Positions 44,621-54,155 of a stretch of 64,000 nt of DNA are shown here, in pieces. The translations under genes were made by a program, and so were the position numbers. Location: contig SRZB01000002.1 in assembly GCA_004793585.1 (NCBI GenBank), forward strand, positions 186,001 through 250,000, read 5' to 3'. Position 1 is the stretch's first letter. Every line of letters begins with the position of its first letter. The notes beneath the pieces were generated by a model. The model searched no databases and was not told the DNA's origin. It saw only the letters and a program-made list of their open reading frames with translations. Source of the DNA: Hominisplanchenecus murintestinalis. GTDB taxonomy: Bacteria > Bacillota > Clostridia > Lachnospirales > Lachnospiraceae.

Positions 44621-45694
44621 CTATTTAAACATTTCCTCTCTGTGAGAAGCTTTGTAAATATACACCAGGATTTCGGCGATAGCGCCATAAAACTCTACGG
44701 GAATTTCCCGGCCTATCTCACATGTATCATACAGCGCCCTTGCAAGGGGCCTGTTCTCTGTTATAAAAACGCCATTTTCTTCCCCTACTTTTACAATCCG
44801 GAGCGCCAGTGCATCCTGGCCCTTTGCCAGCACCACCGGAGCGCCGTTCTTCTCAGGGTCATATTTCAAGGCAATTGCAAAATGCGTAGGGTTTCGGATA
44901 ATTACATCCGATTCCGGAACTTTCTGCATCATCCGGCTCATGGCCATCTGTCTCTGTATACTTTTAATACGCCCTTTAATCTCAGGATTACCTTCCATCT
45001 GTTTAAACTCTTCCTTTACTTCCTGCTTCGTCATTTTTAAGTCTTTTTCATAAGACCATCTCTGATACATAAAATCAAAGAATCCAATAACGGCAAAAGC
45101 CAGGCTTACATTACGCACCAGCTGAAAAATCATATCAAACATATAGGAGGCTGACGCATCACTCTGCATATCAATCATCTTGACAACAGACGCCAAATCT
45201 CCCTGCAGCGTGCTGTATAAAAGCACAATCAACAGAATTGCTTTGGCAATATTTTTAACCAGCTCCACCAGGTTTTTCATAGAAAACATCCGCTTAATCC
45301 CTTTCAGCGGGCTAAGCTTACTGAGCTTTGGTTTCATCCTCTGGAAAGATATAAGGAACTTTGTCTGTATGCCATATGCCAGGATTCCCAAAGCCATAGC
45401 CGACAAAAGCAGTATCAGTGAGCTTCTGAAAAATGCACTTATGAAAGTGGCAAAAAGCTGTGGTGTTGCCACTGTAACAGGGTCTCTCCCGATTTCCGAC
45501 AAAATCTGCATCAGAAACTGGCGCACATTTTCATGTATGGCAGGTATCATCCATTGAAGCATCGTAAACATACCAAACAGGGTAACTACTGTCGCGACAT
45601 CCTTACTCTGAAAAACGTTACCTTCTTTCCTGGCGTCTTTCCGTCGTTTCGGGGTCGCTTGTTCGGTTTTTTCCTGCCCATTCGCCTCGGCCAT
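44621..45694 (-). CDS. flhB: Flagellar export protein FlhB
   Basis: 357 residues. The N-terminus NGQEKTEQATPKRRKDARKE is the family hallmark; four membrane helices lie between 30 and 210. The autocleavage site NPTH is at 268-271, followed by FAIALKYDPEKNGAPVVLAK. Cleavage lets FliK switch export from hook to filament proteins. The small FlhX gene at 26832 duplicates the part after the cut. Confidence 0.96.
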   Translation of the reverse strand: MAEANGQEKTEQATPKRRKDARKEGNVFQSKDVATVVTLFGMFTMLQWMIPAIHENVRQFLMQILSEIGRDPVTVATPQLFATFISAFFRSSLILLLSAMALGILAYGIQTKFLISFQRMKPKLSKLSPLKGIKRMFSMKNLVELVKNIAKAILLIVLLYSTLQGDLASVVKMIDMQSDASASYMFDMIFQLVRNVSLAFAVIGFFDFMYQRWSYEKDLKMTKQEVKEEFKQMEGNPEIKGRIKSIQRQMAMSRMMQKVPESDVIIRNPTHFAIALKYDPEKNGAPVVLAKGQDALALRIVKVGEENGVFITENRPLARALYDTCEIGREIPVEFYGAIAEILVYIYKASHREEMFK

Positions 45695-45740
45695 GCTTCA
45701 TCCCCCCTTTCATACAAAAAGGCTCCGTAAGTTACCAAAG

Positions 45741-46493
45741 CTATCCCATGATCGTAACCAGCTCCTGCACCCATGCAAACATCTGATCCAGAAGCGTATA
45801 GAACCTATCCGCCATGGGAGTAAACAACAACAGCAAAATCATCATTCCTACGATAATCTTAAGCTGGAAGTTTACAACAAATACATTAATCTGCGGGATA
45901 ATCTTCATCAGAATACCTACTGCAAATTCTGTCACCAGCTCCATAGCCAGCAGCGGAAACGCAAACCGCAGTCCGAGCACAATTGCCTGGCTGAAAATCC
46001 CCAGCATAGCAGCTGACAGCTCGCTATTTATCTTTACCATGCCGAAGGGAATGACCTCCGACGAGCGGTAAAATATCTCAATCAATTTCACATGTCCGTC
46101 TACCGCAAAAAAAAGCAGTACGAAAAAAGCATAATACAGACCGGAAGTTACCGTAACCTGCATATTGTACTGCGGATCATACGTCTGTGCCATAGAAAGC
46201 CCCATCCCAAAATCCATCACGGACGAAGCAAACCTGATGACCAGCACCGTTAGTTCCATGCAAAATCCAATCACAAACCCAAATGCCAGCTCTGTAATAA
46301 GCAGGAACCCAAACTCTAAAAGACTCTGCGGCTCATGCTGCAGTTCCCCCCCTATTCCCATATACATCATCAGGGATAACATAAACACGAACGCTGTCTT
46401 AACAGCGCCCGGAATATTGCTGCGCCCCAAAATAGGATTAAAGAAAACTGCCCCGCTCATTCGCATGACAATAAAGGAAAACAGGATAAACAT
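45741..46493 (-). CDS. fliR: Flagellar export protein FliR
   Basis: 250 residues, six membrane helices. FIVMRMSGAVFFNPILGRSN and IPGAVKTAFVFMLSL are the conserved start; LGLRFAFPLLAMELVTEFAV and IPQINVFVVNFQLKIIVGM the conserved end. Part of the FliP5FliQ4FliR1 export gate. 7 bases from fliQ. Confidence 0.95.
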   Translation of the reverse strand: MFILFSFIVMRMSGAVFFNPILGRSNIPGAVKTAFVFMLSLMMYMGIGGELQHEPQSLLEFGFLLITELAFGFVIGFCMELTVLVIRFASSVMDFGMGLSMAQTYDPQYNMQVTVTSGLYYAFFVLLFFAVDGHVKLIEIFYRSSEVIPFGMVKINSELSAAMLGIFSQAIVLGLRFAFPLLAMELVTEFAVGILMKIIPQINVFVVNFQLKIIVGMMILLLLFTPMADRFYTLLDQMFAWVQELVTIMG

Positions 46494-46499
46494 AATTCC

Positions 46500-46763
46500 T
46501 TAACCTCCGGCAATCATGCTGAATATCTTCTGGACAAACTCCTGCATTCTTCCCAGCATAGTGCTTCCCAGGAAACCTAAAATTGCCAAAACTGCAAGCA
46601 GCTTTGGCACAAATGTCATAGTCTGCTCATTAATCTGGGTCGCAGCCTGGAAAATAGCAATGATAACACCTACAATCATACTAACCACAAGAAACGGCAT
46701 CGCCATCTGGAACGCCATCTGAAAGGTTTCATAAACAATATCCAATACTTCTGCCTGTGTCAT
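46500..46763 (-). CDS. fliQ: Flagellar export protein FliQ
   Basis: 87 residues with two membrane helices: MAMPFLVVSMIVGVIIAIFQ then AATQINEQTMTFVPKLLAVL, the family core. A strong AAGGAGG site precedes the ATG. Confidence 0.96.
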   Translation of the reverse strand: MTQAEVLDIVYETFQMAFQMAMPFLVVSMIVGVIIAIFQAATQINEQTMTFVPKLLAVLAILGFLGSTMLGRMQEFVQKIFSMIAGG

Positions 46764-46810
46764 CTGTCTCCTCCTTTGTCCGCGTCATACGCAGATCCAT
46801 CCTATTGCAG

Positions 46811-47473
46811 CTATGGGATATTAACCCCGGCTATAATATTCTCAAACAAGAGCTGCCATCCGTCTACTGTCACAAACAAAAGCAATTTAAAAGGCAGAGA
46901 AATCATCGTCGGCGGCAGCATCACCATACCCATAGACATCAGCGTAGTAGCCACTACGATATCAATGAGCAGGAATGGCAGATAAATTAAGAAGCCTGCC
47001 ATAAATCCCCGTTTTAGCTCACTGGTCATAAATGCCGGAGTCACCACCGTAATAGGATATTCTTCTGTATTCTCCTTTATTTCTGTCCCGGACATTTCTA
47101 CAAACTTATTCAGTGTACTAATCTCTGTGTTCCTTAACATAAAACGTTTAATAGGCGCCTGCATCTCCTTTAATGCATCTTCCTGGGTCATTTCTCCCGC
47201 TAAATAAGGCTGGAACACATCTTCATTTACACTGCTGATTACCGGACTCATCGTATAAAGAGTCAGAAACAGAGCAATCCCTACCAACACCATATTCGGC
47301 GGCGTCTGCTGGACACCCAGCGCATTCCTGGTAAAAGACAGGATAATGATGGTCCTTGTAAAAGAAGTCATCATGATGACAAGGGACGGCAGGAGTGCCA
47401 AAAGCGTCAGCATGTAAATCAATTCCAGTGTAGGTACGCTTCCTCCGTTTAATCCTCCTAACAGTTCATTCAT
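46811..47473 (-). CDS. fliP: Flagellar export protein FliP
   Basis: 220 residues; the start at 47473 has AGGAGG 6 bases upstream and overlaps the fliO end by 8 bases. The longer frame from 47569 lies inside fliO. Membrane segments with LLALLPSLVIMMTSFTRTII, FTRNALGVQQTPPNMVLVGI and GFLIYLPFLLIDIVVATTLM then MSMGMVMLPPTMISLPFKLL are diagnostic. There is no cleavable signal peptide, as in Bacillus FliP. Confidence 0.95.
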   Translation of the reverse strand: MNELLGGLNGGSVPTLELIYMLTLLALLPSLVIMMTSFTRTIIILSFTRNALGVQQTPPNMVLVGIALFLTLYTMSPVISSVNEDVFQPYLAGEMTQEDALKEMQAPIKRFMLRNTEISTLNKFVEMSGTEIKENTEEYPITVVTPAFMTSELKRGFMAGFLIYLPFLLIDIVVATTLMSMGMVMLPPTMISLPFKLLLFVTVDGWQLLFENIIAGVNIP

Positions 47474-47816
47474 CTTTATCCTCCTCTTTTCGGCGGTGAA
47501 CCGAAGCATAATTTCGGATAATCTCTTTAAAATCCATCGGCTTTTCCGTCGAAAGCTCCGGATCTGCAAAATCTCCTTCCGCCTCTGTCAACAGTGTAAT
47601 CCCTGCCTGGCTCACTCCTATCAGGTATGTGTGCTCTCTAAGCTTCACCAGCAAAATCCTTTTGTCCTGACCTATCTGAAGCTGGTCAATGACCTTCAGT
47701 TCTCTTGTGCCGGAAACCCTGCTCCAGTTCTTTCCCAGAAACCGGCTGCACCAGTAAGCTAACAGCAATACCAGGATTACACACCCTAATGCACTTATCA
47801 GATTCAGACCGCCCAT
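47466..47816 (-). CDS. fliO: Flagellar export assembly protein FliO
   Basis: 116 residues: one N-terminal membrane helix (LISALGCVILVLLLAYW), then the small soluble FliO domain (LKVIDQLQIGQDKRILLVKL, YLIGVSQAGITLL). It helps FliP assemble. TAATG overlap with fliY shows translational coupling. Confidence 0.9.
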   Translation of the reverse strand: MGGLNLISALGCVILVLLLAYWCSRFLGKNWSRVSGTRELKVIDQLQIGQDKRILLVKLREHTYLIGVSQAGITLLTEAEGDFADPELSTEKPMDFKEIIRNYASVHRRKEEDKDE

Positions 47817-48934
47817 TACAGAGCCTCCGAACTAAGATTTCGGGATACAATCTCCGTAATTCGGATTCCGAAATTATCCTCCACTACTACAATATCACCT
47901 TTTGCAATGCATTGTCCATTGACAAATAAATCCACTTGCTCTCCAGCCATCTTATCAAGCACTACAAGCGATCCCTGTGTGAATTCCAAGATATCCCGAA
48001 CCAGCCTCTTGGTTCTTCCGATTTCCACTGAAACCTCCAGCGGAAGCTGCATCAACATCTCCTGGTTTGCTTTATCTTCGACCCTTGGGCCTCCCTCATC
48101 AACCAATTCTCCCGGAGAGATTGGCCGGATAACTGTATTACTTTCCACTCTTTTGTCCTCTTTTTGTGTATTCTGCGTCATATTGTTCTGCATCATATTC
48201 ATGATTTGCTGCTGGGTTTGCTGCATCTGCATAAGAAGCTGCTGAGTCAGTGAATCCTGTGCAGGACTACTCTGTTCCTGTGCACGAGCATCTTCTTCTA
48301 TACGCTCTGGCTGTACAGGAATTTCGCTGCCCTTTTCCGTAATATCCGCAGCAAACGGCTCCAAAACCGTCTTCGCCATATCTATCGGCATAAGATTTAA
48401 AAATGTACTTTTTACCTTGCCTTCGATGTCAAGCATAAATCGAACGGCTACCATTGGAGATTGATCGTCAAAGTACATCGTTTTAAAGCTTTCTTCATCT
48501 TTGACTTCCATGGGCTTTGGCTCGGAAATACGAATCTTTTTCCCCAGAAACTCTGAGAGCGATGTAGCAGATGCTCCCATCATCTGGTTCATCACCTCAC
48601 AAACAGCGCTGACCGTCATCTCATCCAGCACAAATTCCTCATTGGCAGGCTCCTGTCCGTTAAGCATCGCCACAAACAGACGGAGGTCATTCTTACGAAA
48701 CATCAATATGCTTCTTCCCTGCAGCCCTGCCGCATAGCTGATATCCACGCTGATTGCCGGCTCCAGATCCTTAAACTCAAACTCATCCTTTGTCTGGACC
48801 TTTACCATCGGCGTTGAAATCCTGACATTCTTTCCCAGCAGTGAAGATACAGCCGATGCGGATGCTCCCATGCTGATGCTCATGATTTCCCCGATTGCGT
48901 CCATTTCCATTTTACTTAAACTCCAAACGCCCAT
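47816..48934 (-). CDS. fliY: Flagellar motor switch protein FliY (FliN type)
   Basis: 372 residues in three parts: two CheC-like repeats (MDAIGEIMSISMGASASAVS, and VSAVCEVMNQMMGASATSLS), a Gln/Met-rich linker (220-260), and the C-terminal SpoA/FliN domain (VSVEIGRTKRLVRDILEFTQ, GSLVVLDKMAGEQVDLFVNG). CheY-P phosphatase and C-ring roles are known for this Gram-positive form. Confidence 0.95.
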   Translation of the reverse strand: MGVWSLSKMEMDAIGEIMSISMGASASAVSSLLGKNVRISTPMVKVQTKDEFEFKDLEPAISVDISYAAGLQGRSILMFRKNDLRLFVAMLNGQEPANEEFVLDEMTVSAVCEVMNQMMGASATSLSEFLGKKIRISEPKPMEVKDEESFKTMYFDDQSPMVAVRFMLDIEGKVKSTFLNLMPIDMAKTVLEPFAADITEKGSEIPVQPERIEEDARAQEQSSPAQDSLTQQLLMQMQQTQQQIMNMMQNNMTQNTQKEDKRVESNTVIRPISPGELVDEGGPRVEDKANQEMLMQLPLEVSVEIGRTKRLVRDILEFTQGSLVVLDKMAGEQVDLFVNGQCIAKGDIVVVEDNFGIRITEIVSRNLSSEAL

Positions 48935-48975
48935 TTCCTCAATCTCCTTTTATCTTTATCTGCCTCTTCTGGAAA

Positions 48976-49425
48976 TTACCTTCCGATTTCCAATGCTTTC
49001 TGAGCCATGAGCTTCATTGCGTTCAAAGCCGTTACATTTGCCTCATATGAACGGTAAGCTGCCATACTGTCAACTGTCTCTTTCAGCACATCTACATTCG
49101 AAAGGGTTACATATCCATCCTCATCCGCATCAGGATGTTCTGGATTATATACTTTCTGCATTTCCCGGTCATCTTCCGTGATAGCAGATACCCGGACACC
49201 CGCCTTTCTGCTGGCGATTCCTCTCCCATCCCGTGCACTTTTCAGTACATCCTGGAAAGACCTGGTTTCATAACTCTGGAAGGAAACCAGCTTCCGCTTA
49301 TACGCACCGCCGCCTTCCGTCCTTGTTGTATCCATATTTGCTATATTCTCAGACGCTATATCCATCCTGAGACGCTGTGCGCTCATTCCCGAAGCGCTGA
49401 TATCAAAAGAACTTAAAAAAGCCAT
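48976..49425 (-). CDS. flgC: Flagellar proximal rod protein FlgC, in an unusual place
   Basis: 149 residues: FDISASGMSAQRLRMDIASE, NIANMDTTRTEGGGAYKRKL, and the end helix YEANVTALNAMKLMAQKALE, all FlgC hallmarks. It lies between cheY and fliY; in most bacteria flgC sits between flgB and fliE, where this genome has only a 63-base gap (62088-62150). It keeps a GGAGGA site of its own. Confidence 0.93.
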   Translation of the reverse strand: MAFLSSFDISASGMSAQRLRMDIASENIANMDTTRTEGGGAYKRKLVSFQSYETRSFQDVLKSARDGRGIASRKAGVRVSAITEDDREMQKVYNPEHPDADEDGYVTLSNVDVLKETVDSMAAYRSYEANVTALNAMKLMAQKALEIGR

Positions 49426-49446
49426 CGTCGCATCCTCCTTTCTTTT

Positions 49447-49812
49447 CTACTGCTCTTCAAAAACTGCATTAACAGCCTGTGCCATACGTTCCGGGTCAAA
49501 CGGCTTCACAATAAAGTCCCTGGCCCCGTTCTGAATGGCCTCCGCCATAATTCCTTCCTGTCCCATCGCCGTACACATGAGAATCCTTGCTCCCGCATCG
49601 GCCGCCATGATTTCCCTCAATGCCTGCAATCCGTCTTTGTGGGGCATCGTAATATCCATAATCACCACATCCGGCTTCTCCTGAAGATATTTTTCTACAG
49701 CCTCGACGCCGTCACCGGCTTCCACAAAATCTCTGTAACCGTTATACTTCAATATATTCCTTATATGTGTCCGCATAAAAGCCGCATCATCAACAAGCAT
49801 GATCTTCGCCAT
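49447..49812 (-). CDS. cheY: Chemotaxis response regulator CheY
   Basis: 121 residues, single receiver domain: KIMLVDDAAFMRTHIRNIL (Asp8, Asp9), VVIMDITMP with phosphoacceptor Asp53, MCTAMGQ and FIVKPF. It binds FliM/FliY to set rotation. It follows fliM, as in Clostridia. No CheA is in the window. Confidence 0.95.
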   Translation of the reverse strand: MAKIMLVDDAAFMRTHIRNILKYNGYRDFVEAGDGVEAVEKYLQEKPDVVIMDITMPHKDGLQALREIMAADAGARILMCTAMGQEGIMAEAIQNGARDFIVKPFDPERMAQAVNAVFEEQ

Positions 49813-49833
49813 AGCACTCTACTCCTCCACTTT

Positions 49834-50895
49834 CTACAGGACCTTCGGTTTCTCTATATCCATCTGACCATTTTCCTCTGTCATTTCCCGGTCATCCTTA
49901 TTTATCCTGTCACTAATCCGGACAGCTACATTTTTCTTATATGTGCCCATCTTTCCCGTAAACCAGGGCCGTTTCCCAATGAACAGCTTCACATCACCGT
50001 TCCGCGGTTTATTCAAATCAATCACATCGCCCGGACGCAGATGATAAATGTCCTTCAGATCCAGCTCTACCGTAGCTAACTGCCCGGTGATCTGCAGCTG
50101 CGACATGCGCAAATGCTCCATAATTGTTTCCTGGTTATCCTCAAATGCAAAACCGCGTCCTATATTCCTGTGGCTATCCATCAGACGGAAGATCATTTCC
50201 AACAGTGTTCCCGGAAGACATATCTGGATCGTTTCTGTCCCCAATCCTGCCATATCCGCATTTAAAGTGATAAGAGCTACTGCTTCGTCTAAACCGATAT
50301 CCTGCAGAAGACTCGGATTCTGCGCTATCCTTTGAACCTGAAACTCAATATTTACATAATTTGCAAATCCATCTTTCAGCGCCTGTATCATATAGTCTAC
50401 AATCCGCCCATATAATGCAAGCTCTACATCAGAATAGCGGTAATCCTCTTCCACATGTACTGCTTCATCCCCGCCGCCCAGCATATGGGTAACCAGCGTG
50501 ATAACCAATCCCGGTGTGACATACATCATCAAAGGAACCTTTGCCTTGTTTTTTTCTTGTGTATAGGCATCTGCCAGCGTAATGCTGTCATTTTCACTGA
50601 GTTTACCTACAAACTCATAATAGCGCCCCTCCTGAACATCCTTAACCGTAATTTCCGTGCTCACACGAAAAATGCCATTAAGCTGAGATGTAATAACCCT
50701 GGCATAATTCTCAAACGCACTGGTGAGGATTTTCATCTTGTCCTTTGTAAATTTCCTGGGACTGTAAAAATCATATTTACTGTATTTTGTCTTTTCTCTC
50801 TGTCCGCTATTTCCGGATTCCTGTTTTGCTGCCTTCTGAACCTGCATGGTGCGCAACAGCTCATTAATCTGATCCTGTGATACCGTATCTGCCAT
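49834..50895 (-). CDS. fliM: Flagellar motor switch protein FliM
   Basis: 353 residues: the N-terminal CheY-P binding segment SQDQINELL; the CheC-like middle (MLGGGDEAVHVEEDYRYSDV, ELALYGRIVDYMIQAL); the SpoA C-terminal domain (ITGQLATVELDLKDIYHLRP, GDVIDLNK). It forms the C-ring with FliG and FliY. Follows motB with no fliL between. Confidence 0.95.
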   Translation of the reverse strand: MADTVSQDQINELLRTMQVQKAAKQESGNSGQREKTKYSKYDFYSPRKFTKDKMKILTSAFENYARVITSQLNGIFRVSTEITVKDVQEGRYYEFVGKLSENDSITLADAYTQEKNKAKVPLMMYVTPGLVITLVTHMLGGGDEAVHVEEDYRYSDVELALYGRIVDYMIQALKDGFANYVNIEFQVQRIAQNPSLLQDIGLDEAVALITLNADMAGLGTETIQICLPGTLLEMIFRLMDSHRNIGRGFAFEDNQETIMEHLRMSQLQITGQLATVELDLKDIYHLRPGDVIDLNKPRNGDVKLFIGKRPWFTGKMGTYKKNVAVRISDRINKDDREMTEENGQMDIEKPKVL

Positions 50896-50958
50896 TGTAC
50901 AGCCTCCTTTTTCTTTCCATGCAGCAGAGCCATGTTCCTGCCGCCCTGTTCTGGCAGC

Positions 50959-51837
50959 TTACTGTGCTGCCGGCTCCTGCGCCCCACTTCCCTCAACGTC
51001 TTGAGGCATCATCCCGTCCTCCGGCCCGGACTCTGTAGATTTGAATCCATCCGTTGAAACAGTCCTGTCCGCATTAACCCCGCTGGTATATTCTTCATAA
51101 TATTGATTTAGAGATTTGATGTCGGCCCCCTCGTCAATCATCAGTATCTCAACCCTTCGATTTTTCGCCCGCCCTTCAAATGTCTCAAAGGTATCAACTG
51201 GACGGAACTGCCCGAATCCGGTACTTATCATCTTTTCCGGCTGAATAACATTACTTTCCTGAATATAAATCGTAACCTCTGCCGCCCTCATAGACGACAG
51301 CATACGGTCTGTACGAGGCGTATTCGGTCTCTCCGGATCTCCTTGGGAGGTGTGTCCCATAATATTAATCTGAGATATCTTATCTTTCAGAGGCGCAATC
51401 GCCTGACAGAACACATCCAGAGTCTGTCCGCCCTGTTCTGTAAGCTCTGAACTGTCTCCTTCAAAAAAAGTCTTGTCTTCAAACGCAATGAAAGTATAGT
51501 CCTCACCTCTGGACAACGTGACACCTTCAATTCCCATGGAATTAAACTGCTCTGCCAAAACCAGATACAAGGTTTCCATCTCGTCATCTACCAGCTCTTC
51601 CATTTCTATGTTCCCGTTCACGTCATAGGTTCCTTCATCTATCGGCTGGTTAATCGCTATTTCCTGTTTGTCAGAGGAGCTTGGATAAATACTTTTTACA
51701 AATATTTCCCATTTCTGCTGATCCAGGCTGGACATTGCATAAAGCATAACGAAAAAAGTCAGAAGCAAGGTAACCATATCTCCGTATGTATCCATCCAGT
51801 TGGCGCCACCGCCGCCTGAGCTCTTTCTTCTCTTCAT
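50959..51837 (-). CDS. motB: Flagellar stator protein MotB
   Basis: 292 residues: one membrane helix near the N-terminus (WMDTYGDMVTLLLTFFVMLY) with the proton- or sodium-carrying Asp20, then an OmpA-like peptidoglycan-binding domain (NIMGHTSQGDPERPNTPRTD, SMRAAEVTIYIQESN, STGFGQFRPV). The C-terminal tail is acidic. 3 bases after motA. Confidence 0.95.
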   Translation of the reverse strand: MKRRKSSGGGGANWMDTYGDMVTLLLTFFVMLYAMSSLDQQKWEIFVKSIYPSSSDKQEIAINQPIDEGTYDVNGNIEMEELVDDEMETLYLVLAEQFNSMGIEGVTLSRGEDYTFIAFEDKTFFEGDSSELTEQGGQTLDVFCQAIAPLKDKISQINIMGHTSQGDPERPNTPRTDRMLSSMRAAEVTIYIQESNVIQPEKMISTGFGQFRPVDTFETFEGRAKNRRVEILMIDEGADIKSLNQYYEEYTSGVNADRTVSTDGFKSTESGPEDGMMPQDVEGSGAQEPAAQ

Positions 51838-51840
51838 TGC

Positions 51841-52662
51841 TTATTCCTCCCCACCGGCTGCAGCGCTTCCGGCAGAAGCGCCTGCTTTTGCAAGCAGCTT
51901 CTTCTGCTGAGACTGCTTCAGGGTAGCAAGCAGATGTTCGCGCAGAAATTTCGGGTTCTCTCCTGCCTGAATAGCCAGGACTCCTTCGATAACCAGCGAG
52001 CAGTATAACTCTTCTTCCTGATGGCGTATCCGAAGCTTGCTGGCTATCGGGTTAAAAATCAGGTTCGCCAAAAGACATCCATAAAAGGTGGTAATCAACG
52101 CCACGCTCATGTCCTCGCCCAAGCTGCTCGAACCGCCGCCGCCATCCACGTTCAGTCCCTTCAGCATGTTAATCAGACCAATCAACGTACCAATCATACC
52201 AAACGCAGGCGCTGCCGCGGATGCTTTCTCATACATTCCCGCCACTTCATCATGGCGTGCCGCCAGGCTGTCAATCTCCAGCTCCATCATATGGCGTATC
52301 TTATCCGCATCTGTAGCGTCTACCAGCATCAGCACACCCTGCTTCAAAAATGGGTCTTTAATCTGTTCCGCCTGTTCCTCTAAAGCCAGAAGCCCGTTCT
52401 GCCTTGCAGTGGTAGCCAAATCCACCATTTGATCTACCAGCTTCGGGATGCTGTACTTCTTTTCTCGTGTAGTAACCAGAATGTGCTTTGGGATTCCAAG
52501 CAGCATTCGCAGGGGATAACTCGCGATAACTCCGGCCATTGTACCGCCCAGTACGATGATAATACTTCCTGTCTCAAAGAAGTTTCCCAACTTACTCGTA
52601 CCGATACCAAAAACCATCAATGCAAACCCTGCAATCATACCGATCAGCGTTGTTATATCCAT
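51841..52662 (-). CDS. motA: Flagellar stator protein MotA
   Basis: 273 residues with four membrane helices. Start TLIGMIAGFALMVFGIGTSK; GSIIIVLGGTMAGVIASYPL; the cytoplasmic loop with RQNGLLALEEQ; the pore helices AAPAFGMIGTLIGLINMLKG and DMSVALITTFYGCLLANLIF. Works with MotB as ion-driven stator. Confidence 0.96.
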   Translation of the reverse strand: MDITTLIGMIAGFALMVFGIGTSKLGNFFETGSIIIVLGGTMAGVIASYPLRMLLGIPKHILVTTREKKYSIPKLVDQMVDLATTARQNGLLALEEQAEQIKDPFLKQGVLMLVDATDADKIRHMMELEIDSLAARHDEVAGMYEKASAAAPAFGMIGTLIGLINMLKGLNVDGGGGSSSLGEDMSVALITTFYGCLLANLIFNPIASKLRIRHQEEELYCSLVIEGVLAIQAGENPKFLREHLLATLKQSQQKKLLAKAGASAGSAAAGGEE

Positions 52663-52699
52663 TACTATTTGCCTCCTATGTAAAAAATATTCTTAAATG

Positions 52700-52900
52700 T
52701 TATTTACACTTGTTTTCATAATATAAACAGCCTTTCAAGAATGACTGTATCTGCTGATTGATGGAATCTACCGAATCCCTTACTACATAATAATCTCCAT
52801 TCATCAGCCTGATTTTTGTCTCGGGAATGCATTCAATCAACTCTATCTGTAAATAATTCAGATAAAGAACCTCGCCGTTTAAACGAACTACACGGATCAT
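52700..52900 (-). CDS. flbD: FlbD-family protein
   Basis: 66 residues: MIRVVRLNGEVLYLNYLQIE, then LIECIPETKIRLMNGDYYVV. Short SwrD/FlbD protein found between flgE and motA in Firmicutes; SwrD raises stator power in Bacillus subtilis. Confidence 0.92.
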   Translation of the reverse strand: MIRVVRLNGEVLYLNYLQIELIECIPETKIRLMNGDYYVVRDSVDSINQQIQSFLKGCLYYENKCK

Positions 52901-52930
52901 AGCTGTTTCTCCCCTGCTTTTACCTTTCTG

Positions 52931-52960
52931 AATCCGAGATGCCCTAAAGCACCTCGGATT
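52931..52960. other. Hairpin between flgE and flbD
   Basis: Stem AATCCGAG/CTCGGATT with a 14-base loop in the 105-base gap after flgE. There is no T-run on the minus strand, so it may be a processing or attenuation element, not a full terminator. Confidence 0.45.
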
Positions 52961-53005
52961 TCACTTATTTTTCATTATACTATTTTTTTGAATTCAACAC
53001 AAGCC

Positions 53006-54082
53006 TTATCGTTTCATATTTACAAGCTCATTCAAAATTTCGTCACTAACAGTAATGATTTTTGAATTTGCCTGGAAACCTCTCTGAGTAGTAATCATCT
53101 GCACGAACTCATTCGCCATATCTACGTTGGAACCCTCCACGTATCCTCCCATAAGCATTGGGGTCGAACCACCCGGTACTGTAGCGCTTGCTTCACCAGT
53201 GTTGTCGTTCTCCTTCGCGTTAAAAGTATTGTTTCCTCCCTTGCTGAGACCCTCCGGGTTCTGGAAAGAAGCGATTGCTATCTTACCGATGCTGACTACC
53301 TTACCATCCTGCGCCGGATCGTCTGACTGTACTTTTACGGTAATCTCGCCTGCATTATTGATCGTTGTGCTGGTAACAATCATTTCCTGTGCAGCTCCAC
53401 TGTTATCAATATTGACTTTTGGAGCATTTGGATCCGTAAAATCTATAGAAGACGGTACACGCAGAGGAACTAACTTACCCTTAGGTACTGTAATTGTCTC
53501 ATCCCTCATAATTGGCTTTCCGTCTGCGTCCACACCGTCCTGTACCTGTACTGTACATGTCTGGTCTGCAGATGTCGTTCCGGTACCGCCGTCGCTGAAG
53601 GTTTTTCCATTGTCCATGCTTACAAAGCCATACACAAAGTTATTCTGGGAATCCACTACATATCCGTCGCTGTTCAGCTTGAACTGTCCCACGCGGGTAT
53701 AAGCAAAATCTTCTGTTTTCATAGCAGCCGCATCTACACCGTCCGGCTTAATCTGTGCCAGTGTGATGAAAAATCCCATACCACAGATATGCGCGTCAAA
53801 TTTACCTGTATAGGTAGGCGTACTCTCTGTCATATCCATACTGATAGATCCCATCAGAGAACCATATCCGTACTGAGCCGCATTTGCACCGCCCATAGTC
53901 TGTCCCGGCTGCGTACTTCCTGCCGTAGACTGGGTAGACGTCTGATACATAGCTTCCTGGAAATTGTAACTCTGAGTCTTGTAACCTGCTGTATTTACGT
54001 TTGCCAAGTTGTTTCCGATTACGTCAAGTTTATTCTGATGGGCACGAAGACCTGCCACTGCTGAATCCATTGCTCTTAACAT
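53006..54082 (-). CDS. flgE: Flagellar hook protein FlgE
   Basis: About 358 residues. Start LRAMDSAVAGLRAHQNKLDV followed by IGNNLANVNTAGYKTQS; end NVDMANEFVQMITTQRGFQA then NSKIITVSDEIL. The centre (140-290) is the outer hook domain. The ATG at 54082 is the natural start; the frame to 54142 adds 20 residues not seen in the family. The repeated Gly-Gly-Thr-Gly segments in the centre are loops. Confidence 0.94.
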   Translation of the reverse strand: MLRAMDSAVAGLRAHQNKLDVIGNNLANVNTAGYKTQSYNFQEAMYQTSTQSTAGSTQPGQTMGGANAAQYGYGSLMGSISMDMTESTPTYTGKFDAHICGMGFFITLAQIKPDGVDAAAMKTEDFAYTRVGQFKLNSDGYVVDSQNNFVYGFVSMDNGKTFSDGGTGTTSADQTCTVQVQDGVDADGKPIMRDETITVPKGKLVPLRVPSSIDFTDPNAPKVNIDNSGAAQEMIVTSTTINNAGEITVKVQSDDPAQDGKVVSIGKIAIASFQNPEGLSKGGNNTFNAKENDNTGEASATVPGGSTPMLMGGYVEGSNVDMANEFVQMITTQRGFQANSKIITVSDEILNELVNMKR

Positions 54083-54155
54083 TTTCTTTTCAATCCTTTC
54101 CGCCGTCCGCTCTGCCTGCGCTTCAGGCTGGCAGATAAGCACCCTTACGGTCCTG

